Shown: in pieces, positions 36,192 to 48,866 of the stretch
Numbering within the stretch: position 1 is the stretch's first letter
Layout of the letters: each line of letters begins with the position of its first letter
Source: Macrotrachela quadricornifera
Taxonomy: Eukaryota > Rotifera > Eurotatoria > Philodinida > Philodinidae
DNA: 64,000 bases
Direction of reading: 5' to 3'
Assembly (NCBI GenBank): GCA_022393335.1
Contig: JAJEKB010021158.1
Coordinates: 1,164,539 to 1,228,538 of the forward strand
The notes under the pieces: model-generated
Seen by the model: the letters and a program-made list of their open reading frames with translations, nothing else
Databases searched by the model: none
Told to the model about the DNA's origin: nothing
Program-made: the position numbers and the translations under genes

Positions 36192-36679
36192 GTTATTCAA
36201 TATACATAGAAATAAATCAATGAATTGATGAGAATAAAAATAGAATGATTTATTTTAGAAAACAATGATTTTTTATAGGGTTAATATTAATTAATTTATT
36301 TTTAGTGACCATTATAGAATAATCTATTCATCATTGTATAAATGACGGCTAGTTTTAATAAAATAATTAGTTGGTCATGCTTTTTTTGCTTCTTTTCATG
36401 ATTTTATTTTACTTGATCTTTTAATATAAAACATATGTCACAGTTGACATGAGAATTTAGTTGAGATTGGAATGCGCGAAATAAGTAAAAAAGAAAAAAA
36501 TATATAAAACAAAACTTTTTTATAAATAAAATATCGTGACTGAAGACATACATGTAGTACATCATACGTTTACTCTAAAAATCAACCATCTCGTCCTCTC
36601 ACCTACTCGTGAAACCATCATTAAAAAATCCGCAAAAGTAAAATAGACAAAAAAAAATAATTTACTGTTGAAAAAAATT
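36192..36679. other. Intergenic, no gene
   Basis: AT-rich spacer between the inverted-repeat element and the tandem array. Nothing recognised. Confidence 0.45.
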
Positions 36680-37125
36680 AACTAATAATTCAATGTCCCC
36701 ATGTCCCCATCTCAGAAAAAAACAATAAAGTAGATGAAAGAAAATTTTTTAATTTTTTTAACCAATTATTCAATGTCCCCATGTCCCCATTTCAAAAAAA
36801 CATAATTAAACAAATGATAGAAAAATTTAAAAATTTGTTTAACTAGTAATTCAATGTCCCCATATCCCCATCTCAGAAAAAAACAATAAAGTAGATAAAA
36901 GAAAATTTTTTAATTTTTTTAACCAATTATTCAATGTCTCCATGTCCCCATCTCAGAAAAAATAATAAAATAAATGATAGAAAAATTAAAAACTTTTTCT
37001 AACCAATAATTCAATGTCCCCATGTCCCCATTTCAAAAAAAACATAATTAAACAAATGATAGAAAAATTTTAAAATTTGTTTAACTAGTAATTCAATGTC
37101 CCGATGTCCCCATCTCAGAAAAAAA
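36680..37125. repeat. 80-bp tandem repeat, six copies
   Basis: The landmark CAATGTCCCCATGTCCCCAT (or a one-base variant) recurs at 36691, 36771, 36852, 36932, 37012 and 37094, giving spacings of 80, 81, 80, 80 and 82 bp. Between landmarks the unit is A/T-rich. Some alternate units resemble each other more closely, hinting at a partial 160-bp higher-order period. Confidence 0.9.
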
Positions 37126-38024
37126 AGCTTTAAAATATATTTCTAACTATCCATATATCCAAAATGTTATCATTATTATGTTTTCTACACCCAGCACTAT
37201 TTTTTTCATGTTCTACTCCCTAGAGAACTTACGAAAATATAACAATTATTTTATATATCACCAATTCTTTTTATAAAATATTTGTATACTATAAATTTCA
37301 AATACACTATTCCGAACTCAACTAGATTCTAAAATCAACTGCAACATATATAAATCATTATTCTTCTTAATTGACTTGTATTCATCATGAATATCTCTGA
37401 AAAAAAAGAAGTAACCACCATAACATATTGATTGTCAAGAGTGGTTCATTTTTTATTTCGTAATTAAAGAATAATGAATAGATGATATAATCAATGCTAG
37501 ATGTCAATTTACAAGAACACTAGAAAAATAGAAATCAGAAATTTACTTTTTTTGTTAAATATGTAGGAATTTTCATGAGTCAATGCATCTCATGCTTACT
37601 TTCATCTATCACCTTTCGGAATTTTGTATAAATAAAAGTTTCTCATTTCTGCTATAGAGGAAAAATTAATCGGTGAAGATGAATATGAAATGCACTGATT
37701 CTTAAATTTCTAGAAATTTTATAGTAAACGTCTAATTTTTGATTTCTCTGGAACTTTCAATAATAGAATCATAATAAATAATCATTAATAAAAACTACAT
37801 GAATGAAAGTTTATATAGCCTATTGAATTCATTAAAATTTGAAAAATTTTGAATTGAAATTTTAAATAATTTTGACGCATAAATTTTAAAATTTGTACCA
37901 ATTTGATATTTGGTAATTTTAAAAAAATACATTACAAAAAGTGTGCTTTGTAACTGCGATATTCGAATATAATAAATGGTTATAAGTATTTATGAAATGC
38001 ATATTTATAAAGCTTTGTTACTGT
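37126..38024. other. Intergenic, no gene
   Basis: AT-rich, no gene or repeat recognised. Confidence 0.4.
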
Positions 38025-38670
38025 TATGCATAACCCTCTTTCTAGCAGACAAAACTAAACTAATAATTAACAAAACCTCACCATAGATCCAGATTCCCAT
38101 CCTTGGTTATCTTTGGCTAAACTTTATGAAAAACATCAATAATCATCTAGCGAGTGAACACACGAACAAACATTTCGGTCGTTTTTGTTTTGGTAATAAC
38201 TGTTCGATGCATAATCCTCCTTTCAGTAGAGAGAATTATTAATAGTTAATAATTAGTGCATGATAATTAAAAGCCAACTACAGATTTGAATTTTCCATCC
38301 TCGATCATCCGTTGATCAAACTTTCTAGCTAATATGAATAATTAATAATTAGTTAATGATAGTCAAAAACTAACTACAGAGTCAGATCCTCCACCTTCGA
38401 TTCTCCTTTGGTCAAGTTTTATCGAAAACCAGTATCAGTGCCTAACAACTGAGCAACTAACAAATATCTGCTCGTTTTTTTTTGTATCTGCTCGGCGTAT
38501 AACCATGCTTTTAGTAGAGAGAACAAATAGATCTCGGATTCGGATTCTCTATCTTCAATTATGTTTGTACAAGTTTCATAGAAAATATTAATTACATATT
38601 CTTTCGTTCTGTGTAACAGACAAAAGAACGAACATTTGCTAGTTAATTATGACTTGTGGTAGTTAATAAA
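38025..38670. repeat. Degenerate tandem repeat, three to four copies
   Basis: Related segments recur with irregular spacing. One landmark is CATAACCCTCTTTCTAGCAG at 38028, with relatives near 38209 and 38497. Another is CCAGATTCCCATCCTTGG at about 38087, with relatives near 38288, 38381 and 38538, each followed by a TTTGGxxAAACTTT-like block. Copies are diverged by substitutions and indels. Confidence 0.55.
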
Positions 38671-40450
38671 TCGATGCTTTAAGATAAGTGAAAGAATATC
38701 AATCAATCTTCAAATTTTTAGTATTTCTATTAAAACTCTTCAGTCTGACGTAAATTAATCAATTAGAATCAAAACAATCAAGTGCCACCAACCATATCAA
38801 TATCTCCCCTGTCTTTCGATTACATAGAGTTTAAAAAAACTTATCTTTTTTTATTTTTCTGTTTAAGAACAACAAGGATGAGGAAGAAGTTGACAGAGTT
38901 AGTTAGAAAGTAATAAATATGGATTATATACAAAGAGCCTTTCGTGTGTTTTCAATCAACTTCGTTAGTTATATAGACATTAAGATTATACCATCCAAAA
39001 TTAATTGTATTCAATCGACATCATCCATAAGAAAGTTCATTATTAAATAACGTCAGGTATGTGAACAAATCATTAAATATATTTTTCTATCTTTTTTCGT
39101 TATATTTTCGTCGCTAAGTACGTACAAAAAAAATATTCCAAACACAGTTCACTATTAAATTTAATAAAACACATCTGATAAAGCTATTTTAGATTGAATA
39201 TATGATTCACATCAACTGGATCGAAATTTTTTATTTCGTAGTGATGGAATAAAAAATAGACTATTTGAAAGGAGCGCAAGAAACTGTGTCTAATGATGTA
39301 TTTTTCAAGAAGAGGTACTCGCAAGTCTTCAGCAAAATTTTTTATAAAACATTTCTCAACAAGCTCTATTATAATGCTGCGTCCTCTCACCATTTGTTTT
39401 CCTTTCTGCATACACATGTTTATATATAGAACAATTCGCATATGACATATATATGTTATTGAAAGAAAAAAGCTTTAATCATTATATTTTTTTTTCAAAA
39501 TTAATTTAATAAACAAAAAAAAATTTGAAGCGAATGTTTTTTAAATAAATAAATACTATAAAGAGAGAAACGAAAATTCCTTTTCGAATATCGGTTATTG
39601 TTAGTTTTATAAGCATGTAAAGAATTAATTTATTTTTAGTTAACACGCTTTTTATTTAATGATCTTGTTTTAAATCTATCTAATAGTTTATTTTAATTTT
39701 TTTAATTAATTTATTTCGATATCATACGAAAAAATCTAGCACAATTTATTAAAATAGTGCAGATAAATGATAAAAGTCTTAATGAGAAATATTCATCAAA
39801 AATATGTTGATGAAAAGTTATTAAATTAATAAATTTTAAGAAAATTATTTTATAAAATAGGTAATAATGATATTAAACTAAAATAGTGATTAAGAAATTC
39901 CATCCTTTTAATAAAACCACTGAATAAAATTACATTCAAAACTAAAAAGACTTTCGAATTTTTGGCGACATTGAAAGTTTTCAATACATTTAAACTAAAA
40001 TTCCCTAAATTTTATCAAAATGAAATATAATGTCGTTAGAATGAATTAATAAAATAATTCGTCAGTGCGTCATTGTCAAAGATAATGTTTTTACAAGGAA
40101 AATCGATTAATAAACACAAACAATAATTCAATAAATTTTAAATATTTTTACTGGTCTACATTCTAAGTTTCAGATACTCTTATTTTCTTTATAATGAAAT
40201 TGCAGTTTCTGTATGTTACCAGATAGATTGCCATAAAACGATTAAGTTAACGCACATGTGCACTAATCAACGATCTTGTCACCGATCTTTCCAAATTCTT
40301 GAAGTTCCTGATTGATTCTTGTTATACAAATAGAGGTGTCGAATTAATATTAACATCTCATTTATTCAATGCTAACACCAATACTATTGTATAATGATCC
40401 TGAAGCAAAAGTATTGCAGTCTGTACTGATTAATATAATGTTAAAGCAAC
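38671..40450. other. Intergenic, no gene supported
   Basis: A minus-strand open frame at 39184-39441 has no recognisable domain. The rest is AT-rich. Confidence 0.4.
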
Positions 40451-40518
40451 GCTTCCATCTCTGAGTGATATCAATAGTTCTGTATATAAAACTATTGATA
40501 TCAGTCAGAGATGGAAGC
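40451..40518. repeat. Near-perfect 29-bp inverted repeat (hairpin)
   Basis: The arms 40451-40479 and 40490-40518 are complementary at 28 of 29 positions and are separated by a 10-nt AT-rich loop. The left arm begins GCTTCCATCTCTGAGTGATA. Transcribed RNA would fold into a long stem of pre-miRNA-like length. It may also be the tip of a decayed palindromic element. No annotation beyond structure is claimed. Confidence 0.85.
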
Positions 40519-42604
40519 TAGTGTACTGCATTGGGCTTCAAACTTAGATTCCAACTCCATCGGAGTTATAGTGATAAGGAGAAATTTTTTTGCAGTCAAT
40601 GTTGGAGCTATATCAGTAATAAAGTCAAGTATACTTACTTCTACATAATACATTATTCCTGCAATTATGTTATAGGTGTCTAACTCTAGATCGTCGGTTA
40701 AATGATAATGGAATATAAAAATTCCTCTCTTTATTCATGAAAAAATTATCAGCTGTATATAGGGCGAAACATCATCCATCTTTAGGGAAAATCCGATAGA
40801 TGATCGAGGTAAAACAATCAGAAAAATCCCGCACATAAAAAGATATAATATATATAAAAGAGATATAACTTGAAAAGGAAAAAGATGAAACATATTTTGT
40901 GTAAACGAAAAGGAAAAATCCAAGTACATATATGATTCACACAAAAGAAAAAAACAAACATATATGGGCTGATAGGAGTACGAAAGAAAAGAAGGAGAAT
41001 ACCAGTTGATCAGAAATGTGAAACGATAGCGAACGAATATTGTATTTGTTCGCTTACAAATCATTAGAAGATCATCAGAAAAAACAATGAATTTTATAGT
41101 AATGAAAACCGTACAATATCCATTGTTTTACTGATTCGTCTCGTGATAATCTACTCTGAACATGAGAATGACCGCGGTGTCACCAAACTGCACAAAAAAT
41201 TTCGGAGTTTAGAATTTTTTTTCACGAAGTTGAAGTTAGAGCTGAAGTAAAAAATCTTCGCAATGTAGTTCACTTCCAATATGTCTTCTCAAAATATTAA
41301 GTGTAATTATCAATATATTGAGAAGTCGAAAAACAGAAATATGTATACATTTTTTTGGGACATCCTGTATAATGAATCATTATGATTCGATTATGCATTT
41401 TGTGAGCGTGTCATCCAATCTCAAAATTAGATCGCTTTATGTAACTAACTCTGAAGCTGAATGAAGCTATACAAATAGTGGCAATTTATTGAAAAGAAAT
41501 CAGCACTATATATACTGTTGTAAACAAAGACGAAACTGAATAATGAACATGCAGGATCACAATGGAAAGCTGATGCAACTATAGATGATGAAACAACATT
41601 CAGCTGACATATAACAGAACAAAGTAAAGGTGACGTAGGTGACATGAACGAATAAAAGAAAACGGAAGAAGAAAAAGATATGTATAGGAAGAACAGAAAG
41701 AGAATGACGAATATCGTCATCCTCTAACGTATTTATATCAATCCAAATATTTTTTTTTACATTATTTTCAGAATAAAGATTCTCTTATACAAATCAAATA
41801 TAGAGCTTCTATTGATTTAGATACATCAATTATCGGTTTTTATTTCGATGACTTATATTTAAATAGTCCTGGTAATAGTATTTTTTAGATGATAAAATAT
41901 TTGCAATATTTTACCGCAGAGAATCAACAAAAATGTGACTAAAAATATTTTGCAAAGTAACATTAACATTTTTATGTCTCTCTGTTCTTTCACAACTGCG
42001 AGTTTATTTTACTCTATTTCTTATGCATGGAATTGTTGACAATGACATCATTATTTTTTACGTCGTTACTCTCATTTCATATGGTAAGAAAGAACATTAA
42101 TATTTTCCTTCAAATTGAGTTTATACTGGAAAAACACACGAAACACAATTTGATGTTGTTTCTTTTGTATTTGTTTTCTGGTTACAAGTTGATTGATTCA
42201 CTGTTTCTCCACTTGTTTATAGTCAATTTTTTTTCTAAATGTCACAGACATAGTTCGATTTATTTCTGTTAGAAATCGTGTAGAGAAGAATCAAATAAAG
42301 AATCCTCTAGTAGTGATTATAATCATATAGATTTCATGTTTATTTAAAATAGCTGTTTATATTTTAGTATATGACTGGAATTTTCTTAGACAGAAGTTCA
42401 GTAACAATCTGGTTCTGATACTGTGCAGATAGGTTTCAATTTATTTGTAGAATATTGTGTTTCACATGACTTGAAATCAATATTGATAATTTTTAATTCT
42501 TATTTTAGTTACTTTAGATTTTATTAGTGAAAGTGTTCGAGTTCTGCATCGAAGCCTTCTTTAAAACATCATACAAATCTTTTCACCTTTAATATTAACA
42601 GAAG
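40519..42604. other. Intergenic, no gene supported
   Basis: Minus-strand frames at 40735-41064 and 41445-41720 are rich in F, Y and S and lie in purine-rich plus-strand sequence; they look like composition artefacts. TGGGACATCCTGTATA at about 41358 resembles a lone mariner-type terminus. Confidence 0.4.
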
Positions 42605-43585
42605 ATGGGCAATTCATCAAGTTCTATACCAAGTTTGATAACGCATATTCATACAAGTAGTGGTGCAATTTTTCGTCTATCTCATCTAACTCTGGTTGAT
42701 CATATATTGTTACTTCGTCAAGTTATTTCTCATCCAGAAATGATAGAGAAGGGCGACAAGCTAGATTATGCCATTCGAGACTATTGTCATCGAATGTCTA
42801 ACAATCAACTGATGAATAAAAGACAACAATCAAAACTTCCATGGCAGATTGATTGGATTTGGCACGTACATCGTCTACATCCTATTGCATATCTTAACGA
42901 TTGTATAAAACAAGTTTCAGGTGGTTATGTTATTGACAAAAAGATTCGAAAGGTAACTATGGATGAATATCATACACAAAATTATGATATGTCAAAAGAA
43001 TTAGTCCATAATCAGACAACATTCATTCCTTCATTTGATCTAGTAAAAGCTGTACTACGTCAACGTGATTTTCTTGAAAAATTTCAAAAACATCAATTCT
43101 ACTCAATGGATATAAGACATATGGATATTGTATCATTTGAGCAAATTGTACAAAACTATATATCATTTATGAAATTGGCACAAAAAAACACAATGATCGT
43201 TCCAACATTTGACATTGACTTTATGTGGCATACACATATGCGATATCCGTGTAGTTATATAGATTTTTCAACAGCTTTATGTGGTTTCATACTTAATCAT
43301 GATGATTCAATTGATCCAAAATTATTAAGCGATTCTTATCAAAAAACTGCTGTTCGTTGGAAAATGACTTATCAATCAGACTATGGTCAGAACATCGATC
43401 GAAATCATCTAAAAAGTTCTCATTATTTGAGTTCTTGTGCCATAATTCACAAGACTGACGAAAAACGATCAAATGCTGGAAACTCCGGTGGATGTAGTGG
43501 TTACTGGACGTACGGAGGTGGAGATGCAAGTAACTGTGGAAGTTCCTGTGGAGGTGGTTGTGGAGGTGGTTGTGGAGGTGAATAA
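42605..43585 (+). CDS. GRDP-like (glycine-rich domain, DUF1399-type) protein
   Basis: A single-exon gene of 326 codons. The start MGNSSSS fits an N-myristoylation signal (Gly2, Ser6), suggesting membrane association; this is inferred. Two copies of the family hallmark D-x-x-W-H-x-H are present: IDWIWHVHRLHP (residues 82-93) and IDFMWHTHMRYP (204-215). They define the DUF1399/GRDP fold known from plant and fungal glycine-rich domain proteins, whose biochemical role is unclear. The C-terminus is short and rich in Gly and Cys, with GGGCGGGCGG repeats (residues about 291-326), and could bind metal or form disulphides. An AATAAA-type signal follows the stop directly. Confidence 0.8.
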   Translation: MGNSSSSIPSLITHIHTSSGAIFRLSHLTLVDHILLLRQVISHPEMIEKGDKLDYAIRDYCHRMSNNQLMNKRQQSKLPWQIDWIWHVHRLHPIAYLNDCIKQVSGGYVIDKKIRKVTMDEYHTQNYDMSKELVHNQTTFIPSFDLVKAVLRQRDFLEKFQKHQFYSMDIRHMDIVSFEQIVQNYISFMKLAQKNTMIVPTFDIDFMWHTHMRYPCSYIDFSTALCGFILNHDDSIDPKLLSDSYQKTAVRWKMTYQSDYGQNIDRNHLKSSHYLSSCAIIHKTDEKRSNAGNSGGCSGYWTYGGGDASNCGSSCGGGCGGGCGGE

Positions 43586-43893
43586 CAATAAATTTTCTTG
43601 GATTTTGTAGTATTATTACTGTATAATTTAACTAAAGTCAAACGTTCATTAAATCAAATATATACATATATAAACTTGAAAGTCTCAATTTGTATTTAAT
43701 TGATTATCTAGGACTACGAGTAATTTCGTTCAAAGCAAAGACATAGAATGTGTTCACCATTAATCTAAAGCTAAACATGTTTCTGCAATATAAGTATCAA
43801 CATTAGATATGAATAAATCTATTCAAGATTGAAGATATTCAATAGATAGAATTAACTTTGTAAAAAAATTATTCAAGTTTTTGCATAGCAGAT
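43586..43893. other. Intergenic, no gene
   Basis: AT-rich 3' flank of the GRDP-like gene. Confidence 0.4.
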
Positions 43894-43936
43894 CCTAGTT
43901 AAACATCTTGTACGCAAGATCTTGATCAAGATCTGT
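43894..43936. mobile_element. Solo terminal fragment of the exon-10 element family
   Basis: CCTAGTTAAACATCTTGTAC and the following GCAAGATCTTGATCAAGATC match the left end of the element at 12551-13220 with few differences. The match stops abruptly after about 43 bp, and no second end is nearby. This is a truncated second copy. Confidence 0.75.
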
Positions 43937-45203
43937 GATTTAATATTTTGCATTTTGTAGTTAGTTTTACTAATATTAAATGCAGATAACTATATAATGA
44001 ACAGTAGTAGTCAGGATTTCAAAGTCTTTGGCATAATATTTTTTTCGATTGAAAGACATGGTAACAACAAAAATACATTACTAAAAAAGATTTCGTTTTC
44101 CATAATTGATCGTACAAATATAAAAAGCAGAACTAATTTACATGAGACTACGTAGTTGGAAAAATGACAACTTTTAGTTATAAAAAAAATAAAACGTTAA
44201 AAAGAAGTAATCAATTAAGTCTTAGTCTACTTTAATTTGATTATAATCTAAATCTAACAGATTGAAATAGTTCGCATAATGTAATTTTAACTATTAATTA
44301 TTTAGAAAACATCTAAAATTATGAAAAATTTATTTTAAACAAAAAAACAAAAATCTGAATACACAACAATCATAGTAGCTGTGAAACAATAATGCTGTAA
44401 ATAGTATTAAAAATATCTATGTATATTCTTTTTCTTCATATTCATTTGAAATGAATTATTTTAACAAGTTGATGATGATTTTCGATGATCGATTAAATAA
44501 CAAACAAAATCATTGTTTCATTATCAATAACATATCTTAAATATGCAAAAAATGTTTATTTGTTTCTTGTTGATTGTATATTAGATGATAATACTCTTTT
44601 CTTATAATATAATATATTTGTTTATCATTAATATTTTAATCATTCTACGATTATATATCGCATAAACATGTGACTATCGATGTGTTCTTTTTATCTTCGA
44701 CACAGAATAGAAAAAAAGCTCGATTATGCACAAAAAAAAAATACAAAAGAAATATAGAATAAATTCAATTAGCATCGCTTTTGATATAAAACGTATTATG
44801 TTTGTATTTGTGAAAGTGTATAGCTGTTGTAATGATAATATATTAAATGAGATTCAACGATATTTTAGTCAGAATTATCGATTGAAAATAATTCTTTTTT
44901 GGATATAAATTACTTTCAGTTAAAACTATTTCTTGAAATAATAATTTTACATTCAGAATAATTTTTCAAATAGTATAAAATTGATTCCCTTGATTAAAGA
45001 TTTTACTACTTGATCAAATATGTTTCAATAGAAAAAAATATTATTGTTTATTCATTAATCGTTAAACTGAAAACTACATCAATTCGATCTGATCAATATT
45101 TTCTCGTATAGTTAGTTATATTCGTATAATACTGTGTCTTTTCTATTACTTTGACTAAAACCTAAAAACCTATTATACATTGTCCTTCATTTCTATACAT
45201 TTT
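43937..45203. other. Intergenic, no gene
   Basis: AT-rich spacer leading to the EF-hand cluster. A 60-codon frame at 44726-44908 is not supported by any feature. Confidence 0.4.
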
Positions 45204-45270
45204 TTATTACTCTTTCTTCATTGGTCTGTTTGACGAAGCATGTCGTTTAATATCTATTTTTCGGTTTTAT
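45204..45270 (+). promoter_or_regulatory. Conserved upstream block of EF-hand copy A
   Basis: Contains TTGGTCTGTTTGACGAAGCA and then a TGTCGTTTA-type core, shared with equivalent positions about 240-300 bp before copies B, C and D. ATTGG is an inverted CCAAT motif. A regulatory role is inferred only from conservation and position; simple shared descent is the alternative. Confidence 0.4.
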
Positions 45271-45500
45271 TTTATCTAGCCCTTTTTTTATATACATCGC
45301 GTATTGTATTCATTTACATTTTTACTGTGATTAATCATCATAAAATGATCAGATACTATCAGAGCAGTATAATAACATGTGAAAAAAGGTCGAAAGGCAT
45401 TTGAAAATAGTATATATAAAAAAAATATATAATAACTTTATATTTTAGATTTAATACTAATCCTTATTTTTCCTTTACGATATAGCTTGTTAATTAAAAA

Positions 45501-46497
45501 ATGGCTACATCAAAAGTTCCAAAGGGACGAAAACCTACAGATTTAACACCGAAAGGTTTGTTTCTATGAGAATATGTTTTATAATATTTTTTTTTTCGAA
45601 TATATTGAAGAATTGGCTTTGCTTCGAAAAACTTCAAAATTGACTGATAAAGGTAATATTATATTTTTGAAATAATATTTACTTTTTTTTATTGTCATCG
45701 ATTTCATTTCTATGATGAACAGAAATCAAATTATGGCATGAAGTATGTTCAATTAATATAACCTCGAAGTTTTACAATATTTGATTTTGTAATATAGGAA
45801 TTTATTAAAGAACATCCAACTGGTAAACTTGATAAAAAAGCATTTAGTAAGCTCTTAAAAGAACTTAATCCAGACAATAAATCGGCTGCTTCACCCGAGT
45901 ATAATCTTTATAGTCATTTGTTATAATATTATTTATCTTTTTCTATTTTGATTTAGAGTACTATTTGATTTGGTAGATACAAATAGAGATGGTACAATTG
46001 ATTTCAGTGAATTTCTTTTTCTTGCTGCCGTTACTGAGCATCAAGTTGATATAGATGAACGACTTGATCTTATGTTCAGTTTGTATGTTGTTAATCTTTT
46101 ATTAATATTTCTTTTTAATAATATTAATTATTTTATTTAGATGGGACGTTTCAAATGATGGACACCTTGATCAAAGTGAATTAGCTCATTTAATTTCAGC
46201 AATAGTATAGTTCTTTATTTATAAATTCTTAATTATTTCATGATTTTATTTAATTTTTAGTATGATCGTGCTGGAGTGAAAGATCGTCACGGTGAGAATA
46301 ATCCTCAAAGTCGTGCAAAAGCAATTATCAAAAAACTCGATATTAACGATGATAAAAAATTAAACAAGGAGGAGTTTATTAGTGGGTATGTTATTAAAAC
46401 AAATATGTAGAAATATTTCATATACATATATTTAATTTTATTTATTAGATGTAAAAAAGACGAAATTATTGGAAAATTTCTTGCTTCTGGTGAATAA
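45501..46497 (+). CDS. Neuronal-calcium-sensor-like EF-hand protein, copy A
   Basis: Eight exons: 45501-45555, 45611-45652, 45723-45742, 45798-45898, 45957-46082, 46141-46204, 46261-46385 and 46449-46497; all phases agree and give 193 residues. The layout matches the NCS/recoverin family: a degenerate first EF-hand (EHPTGKLDKKAF), then DTNRDGTIDFSE (loop 80-91), DVSNDGHLDQSE (117-128) and DINDDKKLNKEE (163-174). Loops 2 and 3 have all canonical ligands; loop 4 has Lys in place of the central Gly. The signature KEIxxW region appears as DKEIKLWHEEF. NCS proteins bind Ca2+ and regulate membrane receptors, channels and kinases. The start MATSK lacks the Gly2 needed for myristoylation, so membrane switching is not expected. 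Confidence 0.85.
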
Positions 46498-48810
46498 ATA
46501 TCTCATGGCATAAATAAACTATTAAAATATTTATTTATTCTATTTTATCATTATTCTAAATAAAAATCATATATAAGAATTTGAATTGTTAAGAATATTT
46601 TACGAGTGATATAATTTCTTTTAGAATTGATTCTGTCAATAGAAGATATAAATATTAAATATATGTATGATTAACTCTTGATCGATAGAATATCATTAAC
46701 TTTGATATACAGTTTAAAGTTAATGTTATTTGTTTTTCTATGATACCTATTTCATACCAAAAGGACGATGAAAAAGGAATAGAAAATAGACACAGAACAT
46801 AGAATAAAAGTAAAAACAATAGATGAGAAAAGGAATGAAAGACATATTGTATTGATATATTGTCACATGAATAATCAGTTGTTTATATTAGATACTAACA
46901 TGATACTGTATGCAACATCGATGTAACAATATATTTGCTTTTATATTGAATATATATCAAATAACCAAATATTTTACATGTATAGAGACAAAGCTACGGG
47001 ATTATTTGTAGGTATATATATTATTTTGATAAATATGACTTCTCAATTTTGACTAAATCACAATTCTTTTGCTATCGCTTTGATTTTGTGTCGTAATTTT
47101 CTGATGATCAGAATCAGATAGAATCTTTCATTGATTAATCATTGTCTTATTAAAAAAGTTTTCTTTTTTTAATGTAGTGATAGGAAAAATGATAAAAAGA
47201 TGGGTATGATCTGTTTTGTTATGAAATGGCGCGACAGCATTAATGATCACGTTGAAGAAATAGATGAAAATGCGTGCAATCTAGTCTGATTTCTTGAAGA
47301 ATTTTCAATTAGCAGCTGTGTATTAAAACTACCAAATGCAGACCTACAAACTATCTTGAGGGTGAAATTCTCATCTCGATTATGCGTAGTATAGGATCAT
47401 TGAAAAATCTAGAAAATTTCAGTAAGCGCTAGATGATTATAAGAAGCTTCAGGATATTGTAGATGCCTGTAAAACATACCAGCAAAGTGTACAGATTTTT
47501 AGGTCTTTAAATGAACATAGCAGCGTATGATATGATCTTTGATCCAGCACAGACAGATACTGAACATTACATATATAGAAGAATATTAACAAGTTGACTG
47601 TCCGGTGCATCATATGATGTTGTAAGTCAGATTTTGTTAGACGTAACTAACTGACTGCATATGAACTATTAGAACGTTATTTAGTGCTTTGCTTTTATTT
47701 GAGAAAAAAGTGAATGTTTCGTTTCCGATGTTTTCATTACAAAAAAAGTGTTTCAATGTAAAACCAAACTTTTCTTCTTTACCAATTTAAATGAAAATAA
47801 AAGATTAGAAAAATCAGATTATAATGGTGTCATTAGAATAGATTAAAAATCTGATTTTTCCCATCGTTTTTTTTTACATGGTCAGTTCCACTAATGATGT
47901 TTAGTGACACTCATGAAAGCAAGTTCGGCAGATTGGTTTCTTGTATTGTCTACATTCTGTTGAGACTTATTTGCATTTTTCTCTTACATAACAAGCATTG
48001 TACGATTTCTTTATCTTATGATAACATTCATAACATCTTTTCCTACTTAAAATCTCATCCTCTTGTCTTGAAATTTCTTTTAATTGATGAGCTTTATTAG
48101 TATTTTCATCAGTAGAAGTTTCTTTCATTCATTCACAGTCAGTCACCCTCATCCCCAAGATAGACAGACATTATTTGTCTATTTCTTATGGTTAGCCTGA
48201 TTATGTTGATACTCAACTTATCTGATTTTCCAAACAAAAAAGAAATATGAAAATAGTTATATTATTTACTTGATACTTATAATTTCGATAAATTATTTCT
48301 ATGAACTTTGTACAAGAAACATTATGAAGGTCGAAAAGACTCAATTCATTCTTTAAAATATCATTGTTCTATTCATTGAAAACAACAATTTTTGGTTTTT
48401 CTCTGTTACATGAATAATACTATTTAATTATTAAATTCATTCTTATAGTTTGTATTTAAAGTGAATATAAGAACGAAGGATTTTGCCTCATGGTAAATAA
48501 GAAAAAATGAATTCGTAGTGTGGAAATTTCTTCGCACAAAATTTTGTTAATTTTAAGAACAAAGCGGACATATATAGAATAAGATTTTTAATTTAACTTG
48601 TAGAGCTATTCACGGTGCATCTTATGCTATAATTTACTATATAACTATGTTTGATTATGCTTTTGTAGAGCAACTTTTAGTAAAAGAAGCAGCTCTAAAA
48701 ATCAAAAAGAAGAAAAGTTATAGTCAAATTACAAAGACCCTCATTCTTTATAATGCATCCGTTATTGCTTTGTCTAAAATGCTTTATTTTATCTCTCTCC
48801 ATTTGTTTCT
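46498..48810. other. Spacer between EF-hand copies A and B
   Basis: The first about 240 bp are shared with the 3' flanks of B and C (for example GAATTGATTCTGTCAATAGA). After about 46740 similarity ends. No gene is supported; 47150-47700 has broken open frames that might be an old element, but no family was recognised. Confidence 0.45.
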
Positions 48811-48866
48811 TTCTTTTTCTTTATTGGTCTGTTTGACGAACCATATCGTTTACTATCGTTTTTTCG
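48811..48866 (+). promoter_or_regulatory. Conserved upstream block of EF-hand copy B
   Basis: TTATTGGTCTGTTTGACGAA followed by CCATATCGTTTACTATCG, about 235-280 bp before the ATG. It corresponds to the blocks before A, C and D. Role inferred. Confidence 0.4.

Noticed and set aside
36680..37125. CRISPR-like array
   Set aside because: The whole 80-bp unit repeats, including the parts that would be spacers, and the genome is eukaryotic. It is an ordinary tandem repeat.
40735..41720. Two F/Y/S-rich minus-strand frames as membrane proteins
   Set aside because: Their composition follows from the purine-rich plus strand; no family, splice pattern or conservation supports them.
47150..47700. Possible retrotransposon gag remnant
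   Set aside because: Broken frames with no recognisable motif; the resemblance was too vague to report as a feature.
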